DNA of 64,000 nucleotides, taken from Gnetum montanum (Eukaryota > Streptophyta > Gnetopsida > Gnetales > Gnetaceae). This document shows, piece by piece, positions 1 to 11,976 of the stretch. The stretch is from positions 230,546 to 294,545 of the forward strand of contig MNCI01022333.1 in NCBI GenBank assembly GCA_015680685.1, given 5' to 3'. The notes below the pieces were generated by a model. It had not been told where the DNA came from. It was given only the letters and a program-made list of their open reading frames with translations, and made no database searches. The position numbers were made by a program, and so were the translations under genes. How positions within the stretch are numbered: position 1 is the first letter of the stretch; each line of letters opens with the position of its first letter.

Positions 1-7
1 GACAAAA

Positions 8-926
8 ATGTCTTCTTCTTTGCACAAAAGCATTTCACTACTTAGGACCAACACTAGAGATAGTCAGCGGCACAACATACATAACCAAGATCTGCCAGTT
101 CCTCAACAATTCCATGTGGTATATATTCATCATGATGAATATGTACCCGACTTTACCTTTATTCTCCATCAAGACGAACAACTGCGTTGGAGAGACTTAG
201 AGGGTAACATAGTATTGCCCCCAGACCGAGTAGTCCCCAACATGCTCCTTCATGCTCTCGCACGAATAGGCATGTCACAGTTATATGTAGAGTACGTTAC
301 ATGTGATTATGACACAAGGAACTACCATTCCACAGAAGCACAACATGAAAGGGACTTGTCACAGGAGAGATACTATACATCGTTGAAGGGCAAAGGACCA
401 CATAACGCTCCACCCGTCTTAAGGGAAATTAAGAGTGGTGAACCTATTTCAATAGGTTCTTCACAAAATGATGTTCCTCCTCCTAATGATGGTGAGGAGG
501 TGGTATATTAAAACCTTCACTCTACGATTCACAACCCTAGTTCTAAATCCCATGAACACCAAGTGTTCAATGAGGGAACACAAACACATGATAAGGGTGG
601 GCAGTATGATTGTAATCACGATCAAGGCCAAGATCACTTAAGAGAAGGTATGAAACATTATCATGGCAACGGTTCTCCTTCCTCTTTATCTTCATCGTCA
701 CATTCACCCTCTTCTTTTGTATCAGGATGCAATCATAGGGAACCTAACTGTGAGGATAAGGGTAAACAAAGTGAAAAACCTTGACGAGAGAGTTGAGAAT
801 GAAGACAAGGGAATTCTAGAGATTCACAGCATAGAAGAAAGGAAAGCAGGGAACTACGTAGACATCACAAACACTATAAACAAAATGACCACAAAGAACA
901 CCTACTTGCAACCTGAAGCATGTTAA
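8..926 (+). pseudogene. Element A gag, N-terminal part
   Basis: Two open stretches (8-511, 167 residues from ATG; and 563-926 in shifted frames) match a minus-strand copy at 62925-63745, so they belong to the retroelement and are not host genes. The first encodes a charged protein with motifs DEYVPDFTF, LEGNIVLPPD and YHSTEAQHERDL. The second gives two overlapping frames, so the true reading frame is broken near 530-660. No catalytic motif is expected here: this is the matrix-like start of gag. Function is inferred only from position between the LTR and the gag core domain. Confidence 0.65.
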
Positions 927-959
927 ACATCACGGAGGCTGTAAGAATACCCACAAGGA

Positions 960-2340
960 ACCAAAAAGATAGCAAGATCAAGAGACTAGACATGAATAAC
1001 ATCCCACGATTTGAGGGGGGATACAATGCTGATCCTCAGAACCACTTACAAGAATTTCATGATGCATGTGCCTTGCAGAACATTGAGAACTAGTGGAAAA
1101 AATTAAATTTGTTCCCAAGGACACTAATGACAGAAGCGAAAAGCTGGTACCGGTCCTTAGAATTGAAATCCATTAGAAGGTGGAGTATGATGCTAGAACT
1201 ATTTAATGATAAATATCAAATGTACTCTTGAGTGTCCAACCTACGAAAGCAAATCCAAGGATGGAAGCAGGGAAATCACTAACCCTTGGATGCTACCATG
1301 AACTGTTATTATGCACTGTTACATTATTGCCCGGGCCATGGTTACGCACAACAAGATCAACTATGCCATCTCGTAGATGGGCTTAGGCATGAAACTAGGA
1401 GAACCCTTGGAACATATGCCCAAGGGAGATTATTAGAGCTTAGGTCCCATCAGGTTCATAGATCGTTAGAGCAAGTAGCCAAGGAAGAGGGGGAGCTACA
1501 TAAGAGAGAAAGTGCGGAAGAGTACAACCACAATCCTTCCCTCCGAAAAAGGGGAGTGAGATTCTGTGAGGAGGAGGAAGAGTCACCACTTGAAGAGATG
1601 GTGAATAGTAAAACCTTATCGCTCCAAAAATTAACAATAGAGGTGTCAGTGAAGGTAGACCAAATGTGGGACTCCTTAGATAGTAGATTTGAAACTGTTC
1701 TCAAAATCGTAGAGGAGTCTAAGGAGCGAGGTAGTAACTATAATAAAAAAAGAGGGATTTGGACCATGCACGTAACAAAGGTAAGGGTAAAATGGCCATC
1801 ACCAAAGAGGTTGTGGATTCTGATATGGCCAATGATGGTGGATGTGAGATATGCCAATACGACCATCCTAAGGGATGTTGCCCAGTAATCTCACATCTAC
1901 AAGAGTCTAGGGTGTATGCACTCAACCCAAGACTTAACAAACGACAAACACCCCGATGGTTACCTTATCCCCAAGATCATCCAAGGCAGTTCCACCAACC
2001 TTTAAAGTATTACCCAAGTGGAACTCCACCACAACCTATTGAGCAACACTAGCAGTGGCAATACCCACAGTCATGGGGGATGCCACCACCAAGGCAATAA
2101 TACCCTTACTGGCAATCGAATCCATATGGCCATTACATGTAGCAGCCAATCTCTCCACGTGACTCTGCCTATCACGTGACCCCACAACGTCACTACCAAG
2201 CTCAAGAGTATTATAGGACTCCTTCTCTTGGGAGAGACAACCCACAAACATACCATCCTCCAAACCCATCCACAACTCTCACGCTGATAGCTCCATTACC
2301 ACCCGCTCCAGCAATGCAAGGGAAACTCCCCACTCAACCA
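960..2340 (+). pseudogene. Element A gag core and zinc knuckle
   Basis: Around 1020-1240 the plus strand encodes the core retrotransposon gag signature, with EAKSWYRSLEL followed by RRWSMMLELFNDKY, interrupted by in-frame stops near 1092 and 1230. An open frame at 1286-1888 continues with a long charged helix-rich stretch (acidic EEEEES near 1575). A zinc-knuckle-like motif CEICQYDHPKGC (C-x2-C-x3-H-x3-C) sits near 1845-1880 in a shifted frame, followed by a Pro/Gln-rich tail. The protein would package element RNA in a virus-like particle. The same order is found at 60285-61100, with CEICQYNHPKRC. Several stops and frame changes make it non-functional. Confidence 0.75.
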
Positions 2341-2529
2341 TAGCAACATAATGCTCCAAGAGATGTGAACCTTCAACTTGCTGCTAGTTTTGACAACCGT
2401 ACAAAGAGAAGATCTTTCTTCAAAACCAATAGTCCAACCAAGCTCTCACAACCACAAGCGGTTGAGCCTTTGAACGCTTCTCCATCAAATAAGGCTTCGG
2501 ACCTCCCTTCAAACCAAAAATAGAGCTCA

Positions 2530-2999
2530 ATGCACATGGTTGTGTTAACGCATGTTGTCATTGACTGGATTAAGGTGGGCCACCTTCCCAGGAAATTCTT
2601 TGATCTGGGAAGTCCTCTAATCTATCTCCAAGTCACTGGCAATGAACCTCGTAAAGCTCTTCTGGACTAAAGTTCCGAAGTTAACTTAATATCACAAGAG
2701 ATGTATAAAGCCTGGAACTTGCCTCCACTAAAGAAGAGTAATATTCTCTTAGACCTAGTTGACCAGTCCATCATTATTCCCTTGAGATTGGTGGAGGACA
2801 TCGTTACCATTATGTGTGGGTAGTCATACCCAGCTAATTTCCTAGTGATACAAGTAACCAATGACAAAGAGAACTTCCCAATAATAATGGGGAGGGCATG
2901 GCTAAGTACCATAAATGCATGCCTTGGAATCTATGATCTTTCCCTAGAAATATCTAAGGAAAACACTTTTGGGAAGATCAAGAAGAAGAAAGTTCCATG
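2530..2999 (+). pseudogene. Element A retropepsin (aspartic protease) fragment
   Basis: The translated plus strand carries KALLD*SSEVNLISQEMYKA, the retropepsin active-site region where the usual DSG is broken by a stop (TAA) after the catalytic Asp, at about 2668. Downstream are FPIIMGRAWLSTI and LSLEISKENTFGKI, matching the intact motif LLDSGSGVNLISQEIYKA at 61258-61310. Another stop lies at 2821. The protease would cleave the gag-pol polyprotein. Coding is interrupted at 2999 by the solo LTR and resumes at 4573. Confidence 0.8.
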
Positions 3000-4572
3000 T
3001 GTAATGACCTAAATCGTCGGTGTAAGGTTGGAAGGGAAATAGACACCGAGAGATCATCGGGCAGCCACAGCTGACCCTGCCTTCACCTGAGGACAAACAA
3101 GAAAAGTAAACGAAGGTAGAGTGCCTTGGAGGGTTTGCACGCAAATCAACCAAGGACTTCCCTGAGCATAAGCTACAACTAGCATTGGGGTTATTGTAAA
3201 CGATGTCTTAGAACATCTAAATGCATGTAAAATGTAAACATGAGCCGTAAGACGTAAGAATGTGAGGTGTAAAAAAACGTAAACTATAAACTAAATGTAA
3301 ATTGAATGTAAGCAGAAATGTAAGCAAAATGTAAAACAGAAAATGGAAATAATGTTTGGTTGGCAAAACATAAATGATCTATTGCATAGAAAGGATGTGC
3401 ATCGGTCAAAGCATAGCTGCGTGTAGATGGCAGGTCGAATGCCTAGCCCCAAGGTGATGTAACGTGATGATGAGATGATGTGATGTGGTGAATGTGAGAA
3501 ATTCTTGGATGCCAACAGTCAGGTGTGTCTAGCATCCAAGGATTGCAGGTTCTGTCCTCTCTCAGAATTGCCAATCTCTCCAATTTTGCCTCCCCCATTT
3601 ATGTGAATTGACAAGGTATTTATAGGGTTGGGCCGGGCTCGGGCACAAAATTCAAGAATGAAATCAACAACTGGGAGATGAGAGGAAAGCAGATCTAGTG
3701 ACATGTATCCAATGGATAGTTGTGCATGAGTTGGATGTCTGTTGGCGAGAGTTGGATTTGTGTCAGATAGTTGTGCACGAGTTGGATGTGTGTTGGCAAG
3801 CTACATTCTTGACCAGGTACATTGCATTTTACAATTCGTGGGTTATTCAAGCCCATGAAAGTACATTTAATTTAGACCATGGAGGCCTGACATGCCCACA
3901 AATGGGATTTACAATGAAATGTACAACAAGAGAAATTTGACTACCCAGCGTGACCTGCAATGTGACCTCAAAAACTTGTAATTTTGAGCTCAAATCTGGA
4001 ATTTCCAAAGGCAGGGTCCCATAGTATCAATAGTGGACCTTTAGGATGACTTGCACCCTTGAAATCAAGTCATTTTGGCTTAGTTGTGAGGCTCTAAAAG
4101 TTGGTGACGGTGATCCTTACGCTGTGCATCGTCTGAAAACGTAACCCTAGCACCACCAAGTCAAAATGGCATATTTGAGGCCGAAATCTTGGTTTTCTAG
4201 AGGTTGGGAGCTGCTGGGGACCTTTGTGAAGGTCATGGGGGGTCCTTGTGCTCAATTTTGGCCTATTTTAACTCAATTTCAGGGCTCCAAAAGTTGGTGA
4301 CACTGATCCTTACGCTGTGCAGCGTCTAAAAAAGTAACTAAAGTGTACTTAGCCAAAACCAAACATTTTGAACCTGAAACTTTTGATTCTAGTTGCTGGA
4401 AGTTAGTGTAATCACTTGTGGGCCCCGAGGGAACCTTTCTTGTTGAATCATGGGCCTTCAGGGGCTGTTTTGGAGACCTCCAAGTTTGGTCATGTTGTAC
4501 TCATGTTGGGTAGTAGCATGACTTCACTTGATTCTTGTCTAAAAGTGCTAGGCCAAAATTAGTGGTGTTTCA
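3000..4572 (-). repeat. Solo LTR H (Tat-type family), inserted in element A protease-RT junction
   Basis: This 1573-bp block interrupts element A exactly: CCATG at 2995-2999 is repeated at 4573-4577, and the uninterrupted site is visible in the related copy at 61585. Read on the minus strand it begins TGAAACACCAC and ends GGTCATTACA, giving the TG...CA ends of an LTR. A TATA-like box (CTATAAATACC on minus, near 3610-3625) fits a minus-strand promoter. No internal region or second LTR remains, so it is a solo LTR left by LTR-LTR recombination. It matches the plus-strand solo LTR at 14135-15733 at both ends. It contains two copies of a phrase AAGTTGGTGACxxTGATCCTTACG near 4098 and 4290. Confidence 0.88.
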
Positions 4573-4905
4573 CCATGCATAACATACAGTGATATAGAGG
4601 GTGATGGCGTACAAGAATATTCATCATTACGTGCATGCAATCGGTGTGCCTAGGAAGTTAACATACAAAAGTGCTTGTATGTAGCAACCACACAACAAAA
4701 AGACACCCAATGGTTGATAGCTAATCAAGATAGAAACTCACCAATGTGCATGGGACTAACTAGGGGACCAACTTGCGCCCACGTAGAAGGCATAGATGCA
4801 CTGGAGCAAGATTGTCATTGACTTCCAAACCTTACCTTGAAAACATCAATTAGGGGAAGTTGGAAAATCTTAAAAAATTCAAACAAATACTTCGATAAGA
4901 GAATA
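4573..4905 (+). pseudogene. Element A residual protease-RT linker
   Basis: The stretch aligns with 61585-61920 of the related copy, which leads into reverse transcriptase. It includes the relic of an ALEQ-type motif (GIDALEQD-like) near 4793-4815 and several stops. At about 4890-4905 homology jumps to sequence that in the minus-strand copy lies after integrase (near 58250), marking a deletion of almost the whole reverse transcriptase, RNase H and integrase region. Nothing here could produce a working enzyme. Confidence 0.65.
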
Positions 4906-6703
4906 CTACTTAGTGTGCAATTGACCAAACCTTACCATGAATCTAGAATGGTTAATGCACATAACACATCGGAGAAATGATGACCTTGCTCATTATTTCA
5001 GATCTCTTCCTTCCAACTTAGTCATGGGGAAGATGGCCACCTATGCTGATCAATTGAGGACCTTAGTTCCTTTTTAAGTTTTTGTGTTACACATTTTTGT
5101 TTTGCAGATTTCTTTAACTTTTCTTGTTTTTGTTTTTCAACATCATTCATACCTTTTCATTTATTTGTGTGTTTTCTTATTTTGGTAAGTTTGTCACCTA
5201 ATAAGTGCTCCTGAAGATGGTATGAACTATATTCTATTGGTTGCTAATGTTTGGTTTTTACCTTTGAGTTATGATGTTGATACTAAGGTATGGTTCTTTT
5301 GATATAACAGGCAATGAGTCCACATCACCCATGCATCCATGATTTTCTATGGTCTCTCTTAGCTTAGAACTATACAGTCCCTTTTCTTAAATAATAAGAA
5401 CTATCAACGAATTGGTGACTAGGCATTTCTCAAACTAAGGAAGGACTCAAGGATTGAAAAGGGTGTGACTTGAAGGGGACTTGATGCATTTTTGTTGGCC
5501 ATTCTCTTAGGTACTTGGATGTTTCCTTTTTGAGTTTTCCTTACCATTCTAACATTGTTCCATTATCGGGAAGCTGAGCTAATAGAAATAATAAGCCTTT
5601 GCATGGTGTGATTCTCACGCAAAAAAAAAAAAAAAAGAGTGAAAAGTGAGAATTCAAAACACACACCTTAGACAAAATGTTCACTTGGGCTAAAAGCATT
5701 GGTTATGGAACTAAACAAACATGTTCTCTCTAACTAAGGTCCTTTCTTGCTTCCTATGTTCTCCTTTCTCATTTCATTGAAATGGTGGTGACTCTTGGAG
5801 AGAGGAATTCTTGTTACTTCAGGTGGATGGATTGGCCAATTGTATTAATGTGAAGTCACTCGATGTGGATTGTTTGAGGCTGGATTTGGAATGAGATCTA
5901 CTAAGTTACATTAACCATTAACACACAAGGGGTTGTACACCACCTTGTTCTTGAGACTCCATTCCATTCTCTTCTTTCCATCGTTCTTTCTCCATTGTTT
6001 ACCTCATTGCCGATTGTATCAGTAGTCTATATTTTGGTTGATGCATTATTCTATTTTTGGTAAACTCTTGTGGTTAAGACTTTAACTCTTGATTCCAAAT
6101 GACATTTCTAGATCCTACAGACTCTTTGAATGTGGGAATGGCAAGGCATTACTGGCATGAGCCTGCTTTGGGGAGGACCCACTGGCATTCCTATTTGATG
6201 CATCAATTAATTTCGTTCCCTTAAACATTTTTGCAATCAACATTTATTTTTTTCATTTCCATCTCTAACATCCATTTCATTAGTGTTTCAGTTGTCTCTT
6301 TTTCTCCATTTTTCTTATTCCTTATCTTTTTCCATTCTCTCACTACTGGAGGTTCGCTCTCAGTCATGGGGGTCCTAGTCCAATTTTTTCGATTTTCTGC
6401 TAACCCCTACACCTTGGGTAGTCACTAGTATTATATCTCTAGAATCCACATCAGCCATATCACAACTCAACCAATGGACCTTACACTTAGGCAAGGTATC
6501 AACTTCATTGTGATTCATTTACTCTTGCTAATATAAGACTGTGTTGTGTCTACAGATGACAATCATACACCAACGAATTAGATCTAGAGGGAACACTTGG
6601 AATGGACTAGTGCTGGAGCAGTTATGCAAGGAACAAGATCAATGGCGCAATTATGGATAGACAACGGAAGGCACAATCTTGGCGTCGGCAGCAACAGACT
6701 TCA

Positions 6704-6737
<34 letters not shown>

Positions 6738-6935
6738 TACCAAATAAGGCTAGATGTCAAATATGTATAGTGTTCACTCTTGTTGTCATGAACACTAATA
6801 TTTTCATGTGTTGTAATGATGATCCGTTCACATGTCACCCCATTCACCATTAGTATCATTCAAGTCAATGATCCCATACCTTCCCAATATTTTGTAAGGA
6901 ACACGAGGACGATTTTTCATTCAGTCATGGGGGTA
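4906..6935 (+). other. Element A non-coding 3' region with microsatellite and polypurine tract
   Basis: About 2 kb without a convincing gene. It aligns along its length with 56161-58250 on the minus strand, so it is the family's 3' untranslated region. Notable parts are a poly-A run near 5622-5637, a CT microsatellite at 6707-6734 that the sister copy shares as GA at 56363-56383, and a purine-rich priming tract ending in GTCATGGGGGTA directly before the LTR. A hydrophobic frame at 6231-6428 is noted under rejected items. Confidence 0.7.
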
Positions 6936-7733
6936 TGATGAGCCATGATATCGCATCCACTCATGCGATATCGCATATGCAATATTACAGCCCACCACAA
7001 TGTCTATAAATAAGAGGTAGCTTTCCCTATTTTAGGTATCTAAACTTGGACCCTTAGCCAAACTATAGTAGTTTTACCATTCCAGAGTTAGAATAATATC
7101 CATGTGTCTATAGTAGGAGTCTTAAATTAAATGAATCTTTATTCGAGCAAATTGTACCTAAGCATACATTTGTGTACGACAATAAAGATGAACTTTCTGA
7201 TAAACCTTGCAGCATGTGGACTAAGCTAAATAGGATTTAATTATTGTTAAATATTTAAATGCTTTCCTAGATAAGTAATCTCTTTCAACCCTTGACTCTC
7301 CTAGTTAAGTGCACTCCATACGACTGCTTCGAGCACGTGTGTAACACTTGGTAACCCAGTAACGAGTAGCACTTGGTAATCCCAACAGTGTTGCACTGGT
7401 TCAGGGTGTGTGTGGCAAGTGGGAACAAATGCTGGTGCTAGGATAATTAGAACTTAGTTAGTGAATAATTAATGAAAGTTAGTCATTTAGTTCTCTTCAC
7501 CTTCCCCTCTTAGCATAGGACATTAAAAAGATAAAAGATATAAAAATCATATACCTCAAGCTTACTTAACCATACAACTGTGACAATACAAGTAAGTTTG
7601 GGAAGACAGCGATTGATTAACCTTAAGTGTTCCATTAACGCGCGTAAGCACTTAGTCCTTGGAGTTCAACCGGATCACGCATGAGATGCTCGTATTCATA
7701 TGGTTGAGTGTAGAGGTACCTCGCCACTCATCA
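6936..7733 (+). repeat. Element A 3' LTR (798 bp)
   Basis: It starts TGATGAG and ends CTCATCA, a perfect 7-bp terminal inverted repeat with canonical TG...CA ends. Copies of the same LTR occur at 42084-42826, 42951-43884, 55393-56160 and 63891 to the window end. The U3 start holds GATATCGC palindromes (6946-6992). The polypurine tract adjoins the left edge, and the right edge abuts element F coding sequence. Confidence 0.93.
7003..7012 (+). promoter_or_regulatory. TATA box of element A LTR
   Basis: TCTATAAATA sits about 65 bp into the LTR and is kept in the related LTRs at 42091 (plus) and near 56120 (minus). By analogy with LTR promoters it would place the RNA start about 30 bp downstream. 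Confidence 0.6.
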
Positions 7734-8666
7734 GTAAGCAACCCCAACCCACATAACGCTCACTACCGTGGACTTAGTGACATCATGAACAACACACAGC
7801 AACAAACTAGGACTGACCCTTATACTCCTCCAAACATAAGAGCTCCTAGTCAAAGTAACATAAATACTCAAATTGAGTCATCCCAAACAAACACCCCACA
7901 ATGACCAAATCCACCTTCTATACTTAGAAGAACTCCACCTCAACAAGAAGTCAAAGATGTACCTAAGACTTACGATGTAGTTGAGGATTTGAAGACAATT
8001 AAATCTAACATCTCCATGTATGACCTTTTACAATTTAATGAAATGAAAGAGGTATTTCAAGAGATAGTTCGTAAACTAGAAACTAATAAAGAAAAATCAA
8101 CAACCGCTAAAAAGAAAGTTCACTTCACAAAAATTCCTAACACCTTATCAGTACAAAATGTAAATAATTCTATGATGAGTAGGAAAGAACAACCTCCTTT
8201 TCTAAAAACTCTAATTATTTTAAGAAACAATGTTCACAATTATTTGATGGATTCTGGAGTAACTCTTAATATCATGCCACTTGAGGTATGTAAGACTTTA
8301 GGAGCAAAAATGATATCACAAATGAAAAATGTGATTCAACTCGATGGGTCCAATGTACCTATAGTAGGGTCATTAAAAGGAGTGAAAGTGAAACTTAAAC
8401 AATACCCTACATTCACATGTTACACAGATATCCTGCTAGTTGACATGTCACCTACCTATGGTGTGCTCCTATCTAGAACTTTTGCAGCCAAGTTTGGGGG
8501 CTTCTTTAGGTCAAATTTCTTAGAGTTATTAATCCCTATCAAAGGAAAATCTGAATACATGACTATACCTCAAGAACCCTTCTATAAACAAGTAGTTACA
8601 TCCTTAGTAAAACACCCTAAATTTTTAAGTCATTCTTGCTTCACTGGGTCTTTAAAATTGAAGTAG
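7734..8666 (+). pseudogene. Element F gag C terminus and retropepsin
   Basis: After a Gln/Thr/Pro-rich stretch (IMNNTQQQTRTDPYTPPN, 7777-7830) an open frame at 7989-8666 encodes a charged helix (MKEVFQEIVRKLETNKEK) and a retropepsin domain with active-site motif LMDSGVTLNIMPLEV near residues 85-100. The flap and hydrophobic core follow (YGVLLSRTFAAKF in place of the usual GRPW). DSG is intact. The frame ends at a TAG that coincides with the left edge of G. It would mature the gag-pol precursor; without an encoded reverse transcriptase the element could not move on its own. Confidence 0.75.
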
Positions 8667-10553
8667 TGTCATGACACTTCGACAAGAAATGGATGCTCTG
8701 AGTTTAGACTATCCAGTTTGGCAAGTTTTCTACGCCCAATGTTGACAGGCTCAACGGACTCTCTAGCCTGCCCACCTGGGTAGCTCATCCAGCTGATAGC
8801 CTACTCAGAAGTGATGCGTGGAGCTATCGATGGTGCTCAGGATGCATGAAACAGTTTGGCAAGTTTTCTAGCTAAGAAGTTTGCTACACTACGCTACGCT
8901 ATGTAGCGTAGCAAGCTTCGAGAGACAGTTATTCAGGAAATCAACTACGAACTATTGCAAGACAGACTGCTACACTATGCTACGCTACACAACGTAGCAT
9001 AGCGTAGCAAGAGCAATCTAAGAGGGCTTAGCTTACTTAGTAATCTCAATTACACTCAGTTAGTACCTTTGGCCTTCAAAAATAGTTCCTTCACTCAACC
9101 TCAAGCCCTTCAGCAAAGCTCCTCTCACTAGAAAAGTAGCATATCAAGCAAAAATCAAGTTATAATGCCTGCTACGTAGCGTAGCACAGCATAGCAATGA
9201 TGCAAGAACAGCAAAAGGTATCTCCAAAATGCAGAATTAACAAGTTCAAAAGCTTCACCTCGCAGATGACAAATGTCGCAGATTGTCAACGTGATCATCA
9301 AAGAGAGAAGGTTGTAAATTGCAGTTAAGGCCAGCTGCTACACTGTGCTACACTACATAGCATAGCATAGCATAGCAAAGAGTTAGCCTATACATTTCAA
9401 ATACTTCTAGCACATGCAATCAACTCTGAAGCAAATTTCTTCTTCAAACTAGTGGCTACGCTATACTACACTACATAGCATAGCACGGCGTAGCAAATAG
9501 CTATGCTATGCCAACATGCTATGCTCCATAGCGTAGCATAGTGTAGCATGCAACTATGCTACGCCAACATGCTACGCTACACAACATAGCAGAGGGTAGC
9601 AAGCAGCTACGCAACACAAACATGCTACATTCCACAGCATAGCGTAGTAGGCAACAACGCTACATCAATTTTCTTCACTCTTTGTTTGCATCATTGACAC
9701 ACATCTTCAGTTTCAACAACGTGATTGCAGTGTGGCATGCTCGTCAATCAATCAGCTTTGCATGACAATGTGGCATGGACACATCAACACCTTGTGGGCC
9801 CAAGACACGTGACATCTAAACCGCATCATTCGCGTGCTCTTAGCCCTATAAATACCTCGTCGAGCAATGCTCAAAGGGTTGAAAAACTTAAGGGTTAACA
9901 TTTTGGGCATTTTTGAGCATTGTTGGCATTGGTTGGTAAACCAGCAATTTAAAGGGAATTTTTGAACGATTGGCAAGTTTAGTAAACATTTGGCTTGGCA
10001 AAGATTAAATTGGCAATCTTGAGTATTGTAAACATTCCTGAGTTGACAAAGCCAAATAGTGCACATTCCCATCTGGCATTCTATTAGCTCTTTCCTGATG
10101 CCTTTGTAGCATTTTGCATTGTTAGCTCTTGGATCCGCATTCAAGCATACAGTTGGCTTGCTTTGAACTTCTTTGGTTACTTTTGGGATCTCTGTGTGCC
10201 CCTGCGTCACGTAACCAATTGTATCCACCTTAGCAAAGTAAAATCGTAATCTTGAAGTGGTGCATTTCCTAACTCTAGTTTACTTTATTCTTCTGCTTAT
10301 CATCGCGTCTTACATTGTTTTTGCTTCCTTGCATATAATAATCATTATTTTTATGCAAATAAACATTGTTTTCAATTCACACATTTGCAAAAGGTTATAG
10401 TAACACCAATTAAGTCCTTTTCTGATCGACCAGACCATTCAAGGCACCCCATTTTTATTTATCCAGCACAGCCCTCACACGGATCTAGGGTTAAGACTAT
10501 CTAATCGATGACCTCTCGGTCTTTTTCAGCCACCGATGTTTTCGGTCGCTACA
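8667..10553 (+). repeat. Element G 5' LTR
   Basis: It aligns with 27623-29479 over its length and ends GGTCGCTACA. The left edge is set at TGTCATGACA, beside the F reading frame; an alternative edge is near 8685, where the 3' copy reads TGAAATGG right after a purine tract. From 8880 to 9640 it is packed with GCTACGCTA/TAGCGTAGC inverted repeats. Downstream of the TATA box, phrases TTTTTGAGCATT and TTGGCAAGTTTAGTAAAC lead to the U5 end. Confidence 0.85.
9845..9856 (+). promoter_or_regulatory. TATA box of element G 5' LTR
   Basis: CCTATAAATACC in U3/R of the LTR; the 3' LTR has the same box at 28771-28780. It lies about 700 bp before the LTR end, so the transcript would have a long R-U5 leader. 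Confidence 0.6.
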
Positions 10554-10580
10554 GTTTTCTAGCACTAGAAGGAGGGCCTT
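10554..10580 (+). other. Candidate primer-binding site of element G
   Basis: Directly after the LTR end, TTTTCTAGCACTAGAAGGAG looks like a decayed tRNA primer site of the TGGCGC(T)AGAAGG type reported for Tat-like elements (TGG read as TAG, CG as CA). The tRNA partner is not certain from sequence alone. Confidence 0.35.
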
Positions 10581-10597
10581 TTGGTGCCTTTTCTGTA

Positions 10598-10915
10598 TTT
10601 CACGGTAGTCTTGTATGCATTCTGCACCCCAACATGCACTAACGTAAACTTGACACCCTTTGTGATTTTTTATGCATCGTGTGATGTAGATTAGTTGCTT
10701 TGACGATTCTTCCGAAACCCTGTAGGACATAAAGCATCCGATCACCATTTGACCCACTTATTTCATGGTAGTCTTGCATGTGTTCTATACCTTGACATGC
10801 ATTAGCATAAACTTGATACCCTTTGGTGGTTTTTTACGCATCGTGTGATACAGATCGGTCACTTCAACAATTCTTTCAAAGTCCTGCAATGCATAAAGCT
10901 TTTGATTGCTTTATG
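10598..10915 (+). repeat. Tandem duplication in element G leader
   Basis: Two adjoining units of about 160 bp (10598-10758 and about 10760-10915) share TTTCA(C/T)GGTAGTCTTG, AACTTGA(C/T)ACCCTTTG and a TGCATCGTGTGAT-like phrase. They lie between the primer site and the gag start, so this is an enlarged untranslated leader, not coding. Confidence 0.65.
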
Positions 10916-11012
10916 ATCTCCTCATCTTTTTTGTTTGGAAACCCATTTAGCTTTACCATAATGGCTTCTTCAAGCACCGTTGCTAACACCTCTAACGTTA
11001 AGGTTCGCCTCA

Positions 11013-11121
11013 CAGTTCAAGGCATCATAGGTGTCGAACAACCACTCAACCAGGTGCTAGGGTCGCNGGTTCAAGGCATCATAGGTGTCGAACAACCACT
11101 CAACCAGGTGCTAGGGTCGCG
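11013..11121 (+). other. Exact duplicated stretch around a single N (assembly join)
   Basis: About 53 bases ending in CAGGTGCTAGGGTCGC occur twice, separated by one N at 11067. Identical copies meeting at an N in an otherwise heavily mutated element point to two contig ends joined without merging their overlap. Confidence 0.85.
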
Positions 11122-11976
11122 TAGATCGCTTAGGATCCAAAACTGGGGGCCTGAAGGTTTGGCCCAACAATATGAGCAATACAACTTCCTCTATACTAAG
11201 GTGCAGGTAAATCTGCCCTTAGATATGCAAGAGCTCGAAGAGAAGCGTAGCTTTGAGTTCACCTTTTGCAATGGTAAGGAATTTATTTCAATTCCCAGTG
11301 TTTCTATCCCTCTAATGCAAAACATCAATGGCTTATAGATCAGCTGATCCAGGCGACTAGGTCTAGGGAGCTGCAGGATACAACGTTCCACCACAATGAA
11401 ACTTTCTAGGATGGGCAAGAGGAACTGGATTCCCAATCCGAGGGTGGAGGTTAGGTTAACCCTACCACCATCCTTCCTGCCTCATCTTTCTAGACAAGCC
11501 CACTTTTCACTGCTCCTCCTTTTATGATCACAACTGCATCACTAGAATCCACAATTCTGCCAGCAATGGGTAGCCATACCATTCCTTCTAAGCATCAACA
11601 CACCCACACCCTTATCTCAACCCGGGTCACTACTCCTCTGATGACTTTTCACCAATCCTTTTTTCTTCACAACATACGCCAATTACGACTACCCTACCAC
11701 ACATTCACACAATACCTACCTCACAATTGCGTGTAGCTTTTACCTCTATTCCTGCGTTTACACCTGTTCGACAACCAGCTGCCGGCCCATGCCCATCCAT
11801 GTGGTGGACCCCATTTACTTCTCCTCTCGCTATGCTACCATCATAGATGTCTCGTTATGCTGGCCATCAGACCTACCAAGCCTCATAGATGGTACATCCC
11901 AGTGCAGGACTATCGTCTATTCCACCGACAGCATAAGCAATCCATCCCTTAGCACAATCTACAGCTGCTGCTGCAA

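Larger units (their letters stand above)
1..7733 (+). mobile_element. Element A: pol-deleted Athila-type Ty3/gypsy retrotransposon, 5' LTR outside window
   Basis: The sequence opens just inside a 5' LTR, as shown by alignment with the minus-strand copy near 63745. It runs through gag (8-2340), protease (2530-2999), a solo LTR insertion (3000-4572), a short reverse-transcriptase leader (4573-4905), a long non-coding 3' region and a 3' LTR (6936-7733). Compared with the copies at 55393-62872, about 4 kb of reverse transcriptase, RNase H and integrase is missing at about 4905. Lineage is inferred from related copies whose primer-binding sites match tRNA-Asp and whose integrase looks Athila-like. 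It appears inserted in element F, since F coding sequence starts directly after the LTR at 7734. It is non-autonomous and full of stops. Confidence 0.8.

Noticed and set aside
6231-6428. Hydrophobic frame in element A, with a partner at 56607-56846 in element B, as a possible env-like protein
   Set aside because: The two copies keep similarity at DNA level in a T-rich tract, with different starts and ends and no codon-position signal that I could see; the DNA lies in the non-coding 3' region.
8880-9640. CRISPR-like or satellite array from repeated GCTACGC motifs
   Set aside because: Spacing is irregular, motifs are inverted pairs, and the stretch aligns with the second LTR; it is part of an LTR in plant nuclear DNA.
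10497-10757. Minus-strand frames in the G LTRs and leader (9752-10228, 10497-10757, 28936-29154)
   Set aside because: They lie in U5/leader sequence, are broken differently in the two LTR copies and overlap the primer site; chance openness is the simplest reading.
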